DNA of 64,000 nt from Diprion similis (Eukaryota; Arthropoda; Insecta; Hymenoptera; Diprionidae): NCBI RefSeq assembly GCF_021155765.1, contig NC_060105.1, positions 930,001-994,000 on the forward strand, in the 5' to 3' direction. The notes beneath the pieces were generated by a model, which did not search any database, had not been told where the DNA came from, and saw only the letters and a program-made list of their open reading frames with translations. This document shows, in pieces, positions 13,241-27,300 of the stretch. How positions within the stretch are numbered: position 1 is the stretch's first letter; every line of letters begins with the position of its first letter. A program made the position numbers and the translations under genes.

Positions 13241-14226
13241 TTGTAAAATGTGCAGTATATATGTTCGCGAGAAGAGCGATTCTCTAATCGGATGTTGAGT
13301 AATCGAGTGAAATTGCTCGAACCTTGTAAGTCGTTGGTAAAGGTTGATGGTTGATTCATATATTTGTTTTGTATATCTGATTCAGCATAAGTGATAACGC
13401 GTTTATTTTTACCCGTACCGTCGAATATAACAGATAGTTTGAAAATTCCATAGTATTGTGTGAATTATTCTTAGTATTAAGTGTTCGGCCAGTCACGGAC
13501 ACGGCAACTTTCATCGTTTTACCATCGTCATATTTGTTCAGAAATTTTTTTTTTCAACTATTCACTGGCGTGAACTCTTTCTTCTGCAATGCGTGTCGTG
13601 AACCACCGTTACGTAAGGACCGAAATGCCGATGAAGTTGTTGTCCTCAATCCTAGAACTACGATAGGTAAAATAATCATCGGTTAATGTCACGTATAGTT
13701 ATATAATTTCGACATCTTTACTGAACACGTTAAAACCATTCGCGTCTGAAATATTCCCCGCCGAGTTGTTTACTCTGATATTATATTACGCACAACGATG
13801 TCTCGATCGCGAAGCCGATATGAATGATGAAGACTGAAATTTAATATTTTTTTCTGTACCAAGTCAATCAGTCCGAAGCTCTGCCAAAGTTACTGGATTA
13901 ACTGCGCAGAACTTTTTTTTTACCGTTGAAAGTACCTACAACTTAGACGTAAGCCGGGATTCCCAGCAGTGTGAAGTTAAAAGAAGAAGACAAACATAAG
14001 CGCAAGTGATAAATAAAAGTTAAACATTGCTTCCACAAATCCTTTTCAGAACGTGTATTTTACAACTCATCCTCTTCAAGTGACATTTAACTATGAATCA
14101 AAAAAGGGGGCAGGGGAGTCCAAGAAATCTTATGTGTTCTTACAGGGGGGTAGGGGGGTTAAAACTGACTAAAATCTTCTTTACGTAATTGATGAATGGC
14201 CCCTAGGCACCTATGTCTGTGTGACA

Positions 14227-14250
14227 ATGATGATGATGATGATGATGATG
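14227..14250. repeat. (ATG)8 trinucleotide repeat
   Basis: Eight perfect ATG units, immediately upstream of the truncated MITE-like copy. Confidence 0.9.
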
Positions 14251-14257
14251 AAGCTCT

Positions 14258-14376
14258 TTCCCGGGCAGATTGGGTGAAAACAAATTTTTATCTATCTTTA
14301 ATTATCTAGGGTATTTTGGCGCCGTTGGTACACATCTTACTTAAGTCCAGTCCAGCGCAAGAGAGAAACTTTTTTG
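14258..14376 (+). mobile_element. Truncated copy of the MITE-like element seen at 21826-22175
   Basis: The block from CTAGGGTATTTTGGC (14306) to the T run after AGAGAGAAAC is nearly identical to 22057-22131, with only a few substitutions over about 70 bases. Weaker similarity (GGCAGATT) extends upstream to about 14258. No terminal inverted repeat is seen here. Confidence 0.65.
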
Positions 14377-15321
14377 ATAGTAGAGAAAATAGTTTTACTA
14401 GATGAAGTTTGCATTGTACCTCAACGCGCTGCTACCTACTGCTTATATACTATCAACCAAAAACTTGAATACTTATTTATCAACAAAAAAGAGACAACGG
14501 CAAACTTTATAAGTAATAAATGAAAATTTCGTTTATTAATCGATGTACAGAATAAAAATTTATTCATTCATTTGAATAGAAACTACAAAATACAATTTTT
14601 TTTTGTTGATCTGTGTAATCGATAGTTTCAAAATTTTTTTCCGTCTCAACTTTAAATTGATTTCCGCCGCACTCTTTCCAATCAAGCTGAAAATCTGAAA
14701 CAATTCCAACGCTGTTTTTTCGTCATTACCTATCGAATCCAGGGGTGGGAAGTATACCTTTGAAATCAACGACCATCTACCCTTAAAATACAATATCCGT
14801 GTGCATAGCATGTGGCAATTGTTGAACGATGCTCTATAGATGTATACGTTGTACGTACAATATGTATGCACATTGATGGATATACTACAATAATCGTAGG
14901 ATAATGTTTACGTCAATCTTCTAGGCGGTGTGCATCGGCCTCGTCTCTTCCGCAGGATGCCGGCGATGAGGGGGAGAGACGGAGCAACGTCGACCCAACG
15001 GCGTCGTGAAACTAGATGGCCAAACCGCTAGGGAAACCATGTAGCGAAGCAACGTCTAACCTCGGCGTCGTTGGCAGGGGGGCACACCGCAAGTGTAAGT
15101 GCGGACGGAGAACGAGGAGGAGGCATTCGTACTAGCACAGTGGTCCCGGTCATGTCGCGTTCGTCAGTAGTGCACAGGTAGCCGATACGTCAATCCGACC
15201 TGGCCGACGAACCAGCTGCGGGAAATCTGGTTCGACGCGATCGAGTTGAGTTCGCCACAACCACCCGCCGAGCATCTCGCCCCCTGATTCAGCAGTGGCG
15301 CAGCTGCCGTCTTCTCCGAAG

Positions 15322-18300
15322 ATGACGACGAAGGAGGTCGCGAAGAAGGACGAGGTCCCCGAGAAGGGCGCCGAGGCCGATGTCGTGCCCTGGAAGTCGA
15401 TGAACCTGGGACAGAAGTTCGGATTCATGGCGAGGAACGTAACCGTCGAGCCGATGGTCGCCTGCTACATTATGCCCAGCGTCCTGGCGGCCCTTGCGAC
15501 GCAGAATCTGAACCTGGAGAAAGCCTGCCGGGTGAACCTCGCCTACCCGGACGACGTGTGCACGGCCCTAGCCGCCCGCAACACGAGCGGCTTCCACGAC
15601 GAAGAGTTGGCCGTGCAAAAGCTCGTCGCTGGGATGCAGTCCTGGAAGACGGCGCTCCAGAGCGGCCTCCCCGCCGTCCTGATCCTCTTCATCGGCGCCT
15701 GGAGCGACCGGACCGGGCTCCGAAAGCCCTGCATGCTGGTACCGATCGTCGGCGAGTTCCTCACCAGCATTAGCTTGATAATATGCACCTACTGGTTCTA
15801 CGAGCTACCCATGGAGGCTGCCGGCGCCTCCGAGGCCTTGTGGCCCGCCCTGACGGGCGGATGGTTCGCCATGTTCATGGGGATATTCAGCTACATCGGT
15901 GACGTGACGACGGTCGAGTCCCGCACCCTCCGCATCGGGGCTGTGAACGTGTTCGTCTCCCTCGGGATCCCCATCGGCATGGCGTTGTCCGGGGTGCTTT
16001 ACGTCAAGATCGGGTTCTACGGCGTCTTCGCCATTTCCACCGTCTGCTACGTCCTTAGCTTCGTATACGGCGTCGTCTGTATCAAGGAGGTGCCAAGGCC
16101 TCCCTCCACCTCCACCAACGTCCAGGAGAAGAAGCCGCAGCCGAAGACCTCGATCTGGGCCTCCGTAACCGACTTTTTCGCCCTCCGGCACATCTCGGAG
16201 ACATTCAAAGTCGCGTTCAAGAAAGGCGCCAACAACAGGCAGCAGAGGGTCGCTGTCCTTATGGTCATCGTTATGGTCGTCATTGGCCCGATGCACGGTG
16301 AGTTTTATTCAAGGCCTTTGGTCTACGCGGATCCTTGAGGATCATCGACGAGACTCAAAGTATGTTTGCCATGCCGTCGGTATACCGATGCTATCGCACG
16401 ACGTCGAGAAGCCAAAACGCAGTCCCAACTTGCGTTAAACTGCAACCGCTAGTTTCATGATTTCTCAAAAATTAATGGCGGTAAAACAAACGAATATGTA
16501 TATATTATAGCGGTTGATTTTTTTAACTTTTTTTCAGGTGCCATTCGAAAAACTTGTCACAAATACTGAAAAAGACGAATATTGCAAATATGCGAGGCGA
16601 AATGACCGTTGCCTCATTGTTGCACGCGATTCTTTATATAACAAGAGTATGTTACGCGTTTTTTCACGAAGCGTGAAATTGAGGTTAGGGTCACGGAATG
16701 TCAGACTCGTTCGCTGTGTTTGTCCACAACAGCGGATGAACGCAGTACTGGAAAGACCACTTTTAAGTCCTAGGAGTTAAAAGTGGTCTTTTCAATACTC
16801 CGCGCATGCGCATTCGCAGACTTACTCGACTGTCTGCTCTGTGTGCGGAAAACACGCGTGGGAAAAACGCGTAAAACGTGTTCGCGTCGTATAAAAAAAT
16901 TGTCGTAAAACCTGGAGAAGAATATGATATTTCGGTCAAATTTTTCGAGTGGCACGTTAAAACGAAATTTGAGAAAAAAAAAATACACCACCCTAATATA
17001 TAATCATACACTTGCGCAAAGTAAGTAACAGGACGTCGAATACGGCCGACTTTCGTTGTACCAGATTCTGTAACTGAGATATATTGCACCGATTGAAAAA
17101 AGGCTTAATCGCATCTCATTGTTGGTATAGTCAAGCCGTAGATCATTGCCGGATACTAGATCCAAGGTTGAAAATTGCGGTGTATCTAACAATGCGAGGA
17201 TTAGTTCCAGCGAGTATATACCATCTATTCGCGAATAAAAAGGCTTGTCCAAGTGTGTGTCGTCTGTGTCCAACTGCATTATGCGAAATACGATATCCGC
17301 ATGGCAGCGATCGCAACTTTGAGTTGAATCGATCAGCCTCGCAACAAATTCGATCGCAATATCATTGATCGCGATTCTGCAACTCGGTTGCGCAAGGAAA
17401 TCGGTGCCGGTACGTTTCGTCGATTGTTGTGCTTAGTGAGCTGCCTGCACTTGATGTTTGTCAACGAATCGGCACCCACCGGATCAACAATCAACAATAA
17501 CCCAAATTAACCGAAATATACGTACCTATAATACCTCGATTGGCGTGTATCCCGTCTACCGTTTCGAAATCGGTATAATCGCGCGCGCTTGAACAGTTGG
17601 AAGTAAAAACAAAAAATAAAAATAATAAGAAAAAAGAAAACGAAAATGAAAATAAGAAAAATAGCCAACACCGCGTTTCACCGCCTACGCGTAATGGTAG
17701 CCAACAACGGTGATCCACATCCGCTGAACATATATTTTCGAACTTATCCACTTATTTATTTTAGCATAGCTATCGGTATGTTTTCACTACATGTTATATA
17801 CTCGTTTGTCGCACCACCTGAGATACATACTTGTATTATTGCTATTCCGTCTCTCTGTTTTATTTTTTACTCTACTTATACATACCTATGTACATTGCGT
17901 GTCGGTTAGCTTACTTTCTCTGCATATTATTTCCACTTTTCAGACTAGATACACAGAGTCGTAGAGCTTAGAGAAAGAGGTTGACCACCTTGGGCTTCGA
18001 TGGCCACGTGCCCTGAACTTAGCAGCCGTTTTATTTTATCTAATGCAAATTAGGAGACTTAATTAAAATAGCGGAAGGTGCAAGGACCCAGCTCAATGTC
18101 ACCCACAGCGTGCGTTCTCGATCGCGATGAGCGAGGAGAGAAACTGTTGTTAGTATACTTATATTAAAAATGGAAAAAAAGAGAACGAGGCAAACACAGA
18201 TGCAATAACAAAGTGGAGTTACGTTACGGTCAGTAAAAATTCCACCGGTATTCAAGAGCCTGAAATAAATCGCGGCTGCATAAATAAACCGCTCGTATAT

Positions 18301-21300
18301 AGTTGCTACTGCATTAGATCGAGTCAATGCAGCTTATCAGGCCTAATGCTTTTCGACGTGCAGAGAGCGGCGGCGGGCGGAGATCAGCTCTGCGTAGGCT
18401 TTCGAGTTGATTATGCCCACAACAAGTGCACAATCGTTTTAGATGCAATTATTATATTCAACGCCGCGCGGAGATTGAAGATGATCGGGTTACGAAGGGG
18501 ATAAACAATCGCCTTTCAGCTCTTGTGGGTGTGATGGGTGTATAAGCACATTTCCACACCAATGCATTTTCCCTTCTATCTCGCCATTTTCTTATCAATT
18601 TCAATGAAAAAATTCTAAAATCTTCCTGCAGCTGTAAGTAATAAGTCCCTAAAACTCAAATTTTACCAAGTGTTTTAATTGTCTTATAAAAAAAAAAAAA
18701 TAACACAAACTTTCAAAAATAGGTATGATTTCGGACCATCCAAGCTGTATCCCCCCTTCAATTAGCACTCGGATCTGGGAAAGGACTTTACTATTCGTAA
18801 CAGCCGTTCCTCTTCCTATTAATAAATTAAAGACATGTCAATTGACCATGCATCCTTCGTGACGGTAATTGTCTGCCTCGTGCCTGCACCTTGTAACAGA
18901 TCGTAGGTGAAAGTGAAACACCGTTTATGTAACGAACGTCGTATTGTACGAATTTTATTACCCTGTTATGTTCATGTCTATAGTAATTATCGTCGATAGA
19001 TTGAGTTTGAAAGTTACCTATTCTCGGCATTGTAACGTGGGTCTGTGCAATTACACATTGCAACACTTGGCGTTGGAATGTTTTGGAAAAGTATAGAAAT
19101 ATTCAAGAAGAAATTCGCAATGTCACTATTCGGACAACAGAAATTGGCTGCATAAATTGAAGGTCGCTTTTTGGGATAATGACTTCAAAAATTTATCATA
19201 CTTTATAACATTTTTACCGTGCGTTGGCTATAATAATTAATGATCCTCGAATTATTTATATAAAGCGCACATTAAAATGCAGCTGTAATTACTACGTACG
19301 TCATATTCTTGTTATTGTTTTTACATCCAAAACTTCATTTTGAACTGGTCAAAAAGTAAAAATATTTTGTTTTTTTTAGTAATATAATGACTATCCAATG
19401 GTTATAAATAACATTCATTTATTAATATGAATGGTTATGGATACTTGCAAAGTCATTAAAAACTGCAGGTTTTTACACAGCACAATGATGTAACGTATAA
19501 TCGTGTTCAGACCATCATAATAATTGAGATTCTGTACTGTGTACATATTTTTGATATCGTTTTTCGACGATGCAAAAACGGCGATTAATCTTACTAAAGT
19601 TTTATTGATATCACCGATTGAAATTGCAATCGATGTCTGATAAAAAATAAAAAGTAATACAAAGACAAAAACTTATATAGTACTTGCAAAGTCATTAAAA
19701 ACTGCAGGTTTTTACACAGCACAATGATGTAACGTATAATCGTGTTCAGACCATCATAATAATTGAGATTCTGTACTGTGTACATATTTTTGATATCGTT
19801 TTTCGACGATGCAGAAACGGCGATTAATCTTACTAAAGTTTTATTGAGATCGCCGATTGAAATTGCAATCGATGTCTGATAAAAAATAAAAAGTAATATA
19901 AAGACAAAAACTTTGATAAAGAACCTATCAATTTAAAAGAATAACAAAGTTTAATTTATTTGAAAATATTTTGAGACTACAGCTTATGTTTCTTCTATCC
20001 AAATAATTTTTGATTTCCTCTGACGGGCATCGCATTGTACGATCGAATATATCATTTGGACATCACATAAGTATGCCAATAAATTGGGACGTTTGAATTA
20101 ACGTAATTTTAGGCGGTTAAAGACAAAAAAAATGTATGATCGAAATTGAGTTGCTTCATTGATTTGAAAGATATTATAAGTTTAATCTTAGGGAGAAAAT
20201 ATTTTCGAGTTTCCTTGAAATAAAAACCGCTCGAACATTTGAATTAACGCATAGATACTTGAATCGGTAAATTATTTGATTAAATCGAATCGGAAGTCCA
20301 ATAAATTACTTGTTCGCGTTGACGACATTTTTTCTCTCAGTACACTCGCGAATTATCATTTCAAAGATATGATTACGCACAGCAGGATGCAGGCGGTAAG
20401 CAATTTGCATTATTGAAGAGCATGTAAAATGCTGTGAAATTGTTACATATACCTATTTCACCGCAGGCCAAAAATCATTCGAACGAGATATTTTTGCATT
20501 TTTTCTTCTCACGCTTTGGGTCAAGTTACAGACACGTTCGTTGTTTCAATGCAAATTTCACAGAGATTTAAATTACCACGCGTGTGCCGTACCAGCGAGC
20601 GAGAAACTAAGAATACAAAATGAGAAGTCCAAGTTGAGCATTAATGTCTCTGGCGGTTCTGCACGCAACGGAAACGCCGACTAACAGCTCTAAAGTGGAC
20701 ACTTTTGCGGAAAATCAACCGGTTAAGACGCGCCAAGGAGTTTATAAGCTCTAGCCCACGCGGGAGGCGAAACCTTGCCTAATCAACCCCCGAGGTCATT
20801 CCATGCATTACACCTAAATAGCGTGTCACGGCGTGCGCGTGTACGCATCATTACCCCAACTCGAAATTTAGCGTCTACTTGGCCAACCCTACGTAGGGTT
20901 TGAAGGTAGTCGAATAGGTTCTATTCCAATGCGATATCAAACCCTACTTTGACGATAAAAACCAAGTTTAGGGTCAAGCTAGGGTCTGCTTAGAACCTCC
21001 TTCAACCCTCCAGAGGTAGTACAGTAGTTCCGTGTATAAATAAATTTTGGAATTTTGTATTTATATTAACTTGAAACTCCTGTTTTCAAAGTTTAAGAGT
21101 TTGAGACTCGACGTAGGATTTGTAGGTTCAGTTTCCTTCAAAGTAGGTTTATGTGAACCTTGATGGGGTGAATCGTGGGGGTTGAATTTTGACTCGGGAT
21201 GTCCTGACCTTTCGAAATATCAATCGAAAGTTGGACAATAAGCTAAAAATAATCGATGCACCGATTAATCGAGTCCAAAAAAATAATCGAGCATGACTCG

Positions 21301-24300
21301 ATTGATCGGTAAAAATTAATCGACTAATAAGACATTTCTGATTTTTTTTTAAACGGTATATTTGAAAGGAAAATTCCATAAATTTCAGCACGCTGTCTTA
21401 CTAGTGAAGAGATTTCTTCATAATTTATAGTTTGATTAAAAATATTTTTAAATTTCAGGTAAGAATGTTCATTTATCTTTCACTTATTATAGCAAACAGG
21501 TGCTTAGTGAGTACGACAATGATAATAATTGATGCTTTAATCACACAAATTGATATTCTATCTATCTAAAAACAATCCAGTTTGAAAAATAACCGATTAT
21601 ACTCGATTAATCGTGAAAAAATAATCATTTTAATCAAAAATCGAAAATATCAGACTCCAAAATAACCGCAAGGTGCTTTCTCTCGGCGATTCGTTACTCT
21701 CATTTTGCATCATTATCTGTATAGATAAATCCAGTCCAACATGCCACTCTACAGGTTTGGGTCAGGGCCGCGTTTTAGTTATTTAGATATCTCGAACCGC
21801 CTGAGGCCCCTTGATAGTGTGGTTTGAGTATACATGGTGTGCCTAGAACTCTTACGACACGCGCCTTTCTTCGAGGTTAAAGCCTTTAAGTGAGATGTGT
21901 ACCAACTGTTTAAAAAAATCCCTATAATGTTAGAGAATTATTTTTCTGGCGAACGCTATCCTGCTGGGTAACGGCATCATGTATAGTTGGTGGTGTGAGT
22001 CCCGCTCATTTTTTCCCCAGGCAGATTCAACGTCACAACAATAAATCACCACCGATCTAGGGTATTTTGGCACCGCTGGTACACATCTTACTTAAGTCCA
22101 ATCCAGCGCGAGAAAGAAACTTTTTTTTTTTTTTTGGAGAAAGAAGCTGCGCTCCTAGGCACACCGTGTATACTCACACGACGTTTGGTAGGCGCGGTAA
22201 GAACACAACGTGCGACGACCGGCGCAGCGGCCGGAGGCGTTGATTCGCCTTACTGGTTTCGCGCTGATCAGACTTACTTCCACATCACGAGACGTGCGCA
22301 ATATCTTAATCGCGATCTCTCGACTTGTGTATCAATGTGTACCTACTTCACTTTTCGTCCAATCATCGTCATAGTCGTCATCGTCGTTGACTCGCCGTCA
22401 CCGCCGCACGCCGGTTTGTTGCCGTTGAATGAAAATCACTTGGAGAATGATTTGCATACTAAATTATACCGCGCAACCTCCTGTCTAACTGTATACCCGG
22501 TCAATGATGTCTATCTCTAAAGATTCGATTTGAAATTAGGTCGTCAGGAATGAAATCACGAAATTTAGAACCGCGCTGAAATGCTGCCTCGTCTTACGTT
22601 ACACGCATACGATGTCTACATACCAACGTACGCTCGCGGTTGTAAAACTTTCTCAAATCGGAATGCGAATGGGAGAAGACTACGAGTCGCCTTTGAAAAA
22701 TATTTCGTTTCTTGGAAGTTGCGGGCAGGTCATGACCAGCGTTATACGTCAAAATCCTGCATCGTTTTAACTTGTATTCCACCTGTCGTCACCGTTTTTT
22801 ACTCCCATGCATCAAAACACAGCGCGTTTGGTGGTCCTAATATCTATAAATGCGAATCTGAATTATCGATGGATTCTAACCGGTTTTTGAAGTTATTGTT
22901 GTTGTTTTCTTTCTTTTTTTTTTTTTTACTCTTTTTTCAACCCGTTACAGTTAATCGAGTTCAATTCTTCTTAGCTTGACCCACTCACAGCTTGAACTGG
23001 TAACGAATTAACAGTCCTGTTTGTACAGTAAAGAAGCGAAAAAGAACGCGTTGCATAATCTCCGCCGTGTGTGTGTAGATAATTAATAAAAGTGTGAACC
23101 TTTAAGTTGAAATGAACTTGTACTACCGTCGACTCGATATTACCCGATAAGGCCTGAGTTAGATTCGATCTGACGGTTCGTGGGGGAAAAAAAAATTGTC
23201 TCTAAAACCAGGCCGGTTTGTCCAAGATGTGGTTTATATAAACTAGGGTGAAAAAAAAATTGAACACCTGGATCAACGAATTTTGCTCATGGAATTGATT
23301 CTGCAATTATCGTTGACTCATTTTCTATTTGGCTTTTATATTTTCGCGCTTGGTCTACAGATCCTAGATAAACTTACAACCTATAGTTAGACATCGCCGG
23401 CAGGAATTAAACCCGCATTAAACCCACTCATGTCCCTCGAATGCTCGACTTATGCAAATGTTGACTAATAATCAGCGATTCCGCTAACTTTTGCAGGGCT
23501 AACGGTAACGTCTTATTGTTAACGAGACGTCGGACCGACGAGTCGCCTCTCGGAGCGTCGAAAGACTCGAAAGGTCGCGCGGTAAGGAGAACAAAGTATA
23601 ATTTGATAAAGACCGTGGCTGAGCGGAAACGATTTGATGAAGGCTTTAATAAGTGGGCTTGTTGTGTAACTTTACTTCTACATGCCCGTATGTCGCGTAC
23701 ATAATAGTACAACGTATACGCAACCAAACGCAGAGGCACCTGTTCGTGCAAAACGCCACGTATCGATAGTCCGTTATCACTTCCTTCCACGATTCTTATT
23801 TCATTGTTAAACGCTGTCCTTAATCCCGTATTCACGGAAGGTGTCTAAACGCTGCATAGAAGAAAAATCGCGACATGTTAGCCATCCTTTTCCGCATCTG
23901 CACCTGCAGATTTTTTTACCTAAATGAATTATTTATTCGTCATTGGTGGTCAAGTTTATTGCTTGAAGGCTGCAACCCAGACGCCGACGTCAGATTCGAC
24001 GCTACAGAAGTGCGGATTTGTTCCTCAATTCTTTTGGCTTTCCTGAGTAAGGCAGGGATCGCAGATTATATACTCGTGAAATAAAATTTTATCGAAAATA
24101 ACAGTTTTGAATCGTCCATAAAAACGCTCGTTTTATAGAGGAATTAATAAATCGATCATATTGAGTGAAAATGCTCGGAGGAATGTATAATTGTATATAA
24201 TGTGGGTAGAGAAAAAAGAAAAAAATTACAAATTAGCCTCTTCATCGTCAATTCTTACAGTCTGCATACCTATATGATTTTTTTTTCTTTTCTTTTTTTC

Positions 24301-27300
24301 TATATGAACCGTAAGAGAATCGTACAAATTTTGATTTACGTTCGTGATTACGGCGTAATATTTATGCCAGGTATACGCCTCGAGTAATAACAATATTTGC
24401 CTGCAGTAATAATAACGGCACTAGTTTTTTTCCATTCGAACTTTCGATGCGTGCTGAATCGTGTCCGCAGAGTGCGAATTAAGGTGCGGAACCTTCGATT
24501 ATTATAGAACGATAATACTATTGGAGGACGCAGATTTCCATAGATTTCGAACGATTTTCTCTAGTTCGTGTACTTCGCGGAGTTTTCACCATCTACGCGA
24601 ATAAATAGAAAACTGCACGCTCATTAGGCGGCAAGAGAGGTAGAAACATTGTTCCTATAATTGTTGTAGGTGTAAAAAATTCTGGGTCATTCTGCAGCCT
24701 TTGTACGATTATTACTGGTCTGCAGAAAAATAATTCTTTTATCTTTCCTTATTATTATATGTGATTATAATAGATTTGATGCTCTCGAATCGAAATATGA
24801 TAATTAAAAATATTTACCTATTTTTTATTATAGATTAAAATCAAACACTAATGACAGCGACAATATATATACATAATAAAAAAAGTTATAAAGTTAAATA
24901 GTTTAAACAAAATAAAAAATCTGCAAGTATTATTTCCGAGCATTTTCCGTCGTATCGACAACCTACGTGCAATATGTCCTAGATTTACTATTTCAATGGT
25001 TTAAAGTAGTGTAAATGCAAAGCAAAATACAACAATTTTGAACAATAAAAAAAAGGAAGGAAAAATCGTGTCACGTAATATGTACGTGACAGCAAAAAAT
25101 GGAAAGCAGATATAGAATCGGAACGTTAAAAGCTAACGCTGCATTGATACGTCAAAAACAAAATTGAATTTTGTCCGCTCTTTGTAGTAACCGGCGATAA
25201 GCGGTTGAATAATCATATAGTTACGGATTGTCCAGCTGTACGAACGCGTACATCGTTATTTTGCAAGACACGTAGTACGTTTACGTACTACGTTTCTCCA
25301 GTGTACACGCATGCAGGCTTCCACTTATGACTTTTATTTCTTTAAGGAATTTATTTCTCCGCGGTATCGCAATTCCGAATTACTGCGCGCTCGTCGTTTG
25401 CAAAAAATTTATCACATCGCGATTGGACACGCTTTTCGATCATTTTACCGGTGGAATGAATATAAATAAATAAAATGTTCTCACGCAAGTTCGTGCTGTC
25501 GAATATAGGTACGTCGGACACGGCAGTTATAATCGCAAATTTTTTACCCAGCTTTAAACAAGTGTAAGAATGACTTGGAGGGAATATTTGCGAATTTGCT
25601 TCCGTGCCGTATAATTGTTTTGACAATTATTTATTTATCATCAACTATTCGCAGTGTCAATTGAATAATATGACCTTTTTCTTGTAGCCCGAATTAAAAT
25701 CGTGCAAGGAATTGCCATGCTTGTTAAAATAATGAAGTTATCTCAGGCGATTTTCTACTGATTTTGAACTACAGAATATTACTTAATTATACTTGTTAGA
25801 CGTATTTGCCAGAGGTTTTTCTCGGATTTGGGACAAGGTAACGCAGCTGCTCGTTCTCCCTATTATAATATACTTTTGCAGTAAACGGCAGCGAAGATCG
25901 TTTTACCTCGGTACAGTTTTCAGCGTGCATTGCATACGTAATATTCCAACAATGCATTCGCCCCGTTTAACTTTGCTACTAATTTTCTCCGCCCGAAATG
26001 ACAACCGTAATAACCGGAAACCGTATTAAACTCTGTTCGATTCGCTCCGGACTTGTATCTGCGGGCTAAAAAAGGATCAGGTTTCGATAACCTCGAATAA
26101 CATTTTTTACCTATCCTTTTTTTTTGCGCTAAAATAAGCACTCGATTTTCGGTCCGCGAAGTCCGGTATATTCGGGATTGTCATGTTTAACGATCGATGA
26201 ACGTTCTTTATCCGTACCTGTCATAACCGATTCTTCGGCATGAAAAAACATTTACCATGGAAATAATATATGATACAGATATATTGCATGCAGATTTTTT
26301 TACGCTTGAGATCAGCTGATATGTCAGCTGGGTGAAGGATCCGACGAATTGTAATCGTTGAATATATATAATATTACTTGTCCGATATAGATTTTTGTTG
26401 CTTGTTATAACTTACATGTATATTTTTTCCGCCGGATCGTTCTTGGCCAGTTTTAATCCACCTTGACACCGAACGACGCTTTAATTTTATTGCCATCTGT
26501 GAAGAATGACATATCGTGAACAATCTAGTCTACCGAACATAATGCGATGCGATTGCATAGGCAGGTGATAATAATATCCCGGAATCGAGCTAGTCAAAAG
26601 GGTAATAATAAGTCTGGAGGACGTGTAATTACAACGTGCCATAAACCTCGATAAAACTCACATCTTTACGTCTGAAATTCTACCGATTACATCGATTTTT
26701 CGCTTCTCCGTGCGTGTGAAAAAAATCTGTTAATTGCATATGAAACCCGGTGCGTGTTCAAGCAGACCATAAATTTCTAACTTCGAATATCAGAAAAACT
26801 GGTTCCCGACTATGCTGGGTGTTGCGATGGGTGTCATGCATTCGAATATCTTCTTCAGTCGTATCAGTCGGCAATTTTCGGACCGTGCGTCGTTAAGTAA
26901 AAAGCAAAACAACTATATAATGTATAATCAGACTTTCGCAATCGACGTGAAAGCTTGGCCTATGATCCGGGAATCGATCCGGGATCAAGTGATATTATAT
27001 CACGTTAAGACCAGTATCGTATGTTGCGGTGCTGTAACGTTCCTGCCCATTTTTTTCACCTTGGATACACCCGGCTGTCATCCAAGACGTGTCGTGAATT
27101 TTTTCAGCTCATCTCATCCCGTGTCAACAAAACTTATACTTGCAAATTGGTTAAATTCAAAGGTGCCGATTTGTGCCAATGACGCGCGGCAATATCGCGT
27201 GAACGTGAAGTGTTTGGGAATGAATGAGGACCAAGCAATCACCGATGGCACGGCACTGCGCCTCTTGGTTATCCTACTTTATTTTTGATTTGCTGTTTCT

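Larger units (their letters stand above)
10421..15321. other. Spacer and 5' region of the SLC46-like gene
   Basis: I find no convincing gene. Short ORFs occur but lack protein features. The region holds two related old repeat copies (11345-11480 and 12005-12110), an AT microsatellite (13205-13240), a GAT/ATG trinucleotide run (14227-14250) and a truncated MITE-like copy (14258-14376). From about 14930 the base composition turns GC- and CpG-rich and runs into the first SLC46 exon, so the promoter and 5' UTR probably lie there. Confidence 0.45.

Noticed and set aside
15805-16296. 163-codon antisense ORF over SLC46 exon 1
   Set aside because: Shadow of a GC-rich coding exon; Asp/Gly/Arg-rich low-complexity product.
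23428-23835. 135-codon ORF on the minus strand in SLC46 intron 1
   Set aside because: No domain recognised; a plus-strand ORF overlaps it; no splice-consistent partner exons.
26812-27288. 158-codon ORF just upstream of SLC46 exon 2
   Set aside because: No recognisable domain or splice support; it lies in intron 1, and its composition is like surrounding non-coding DNA.
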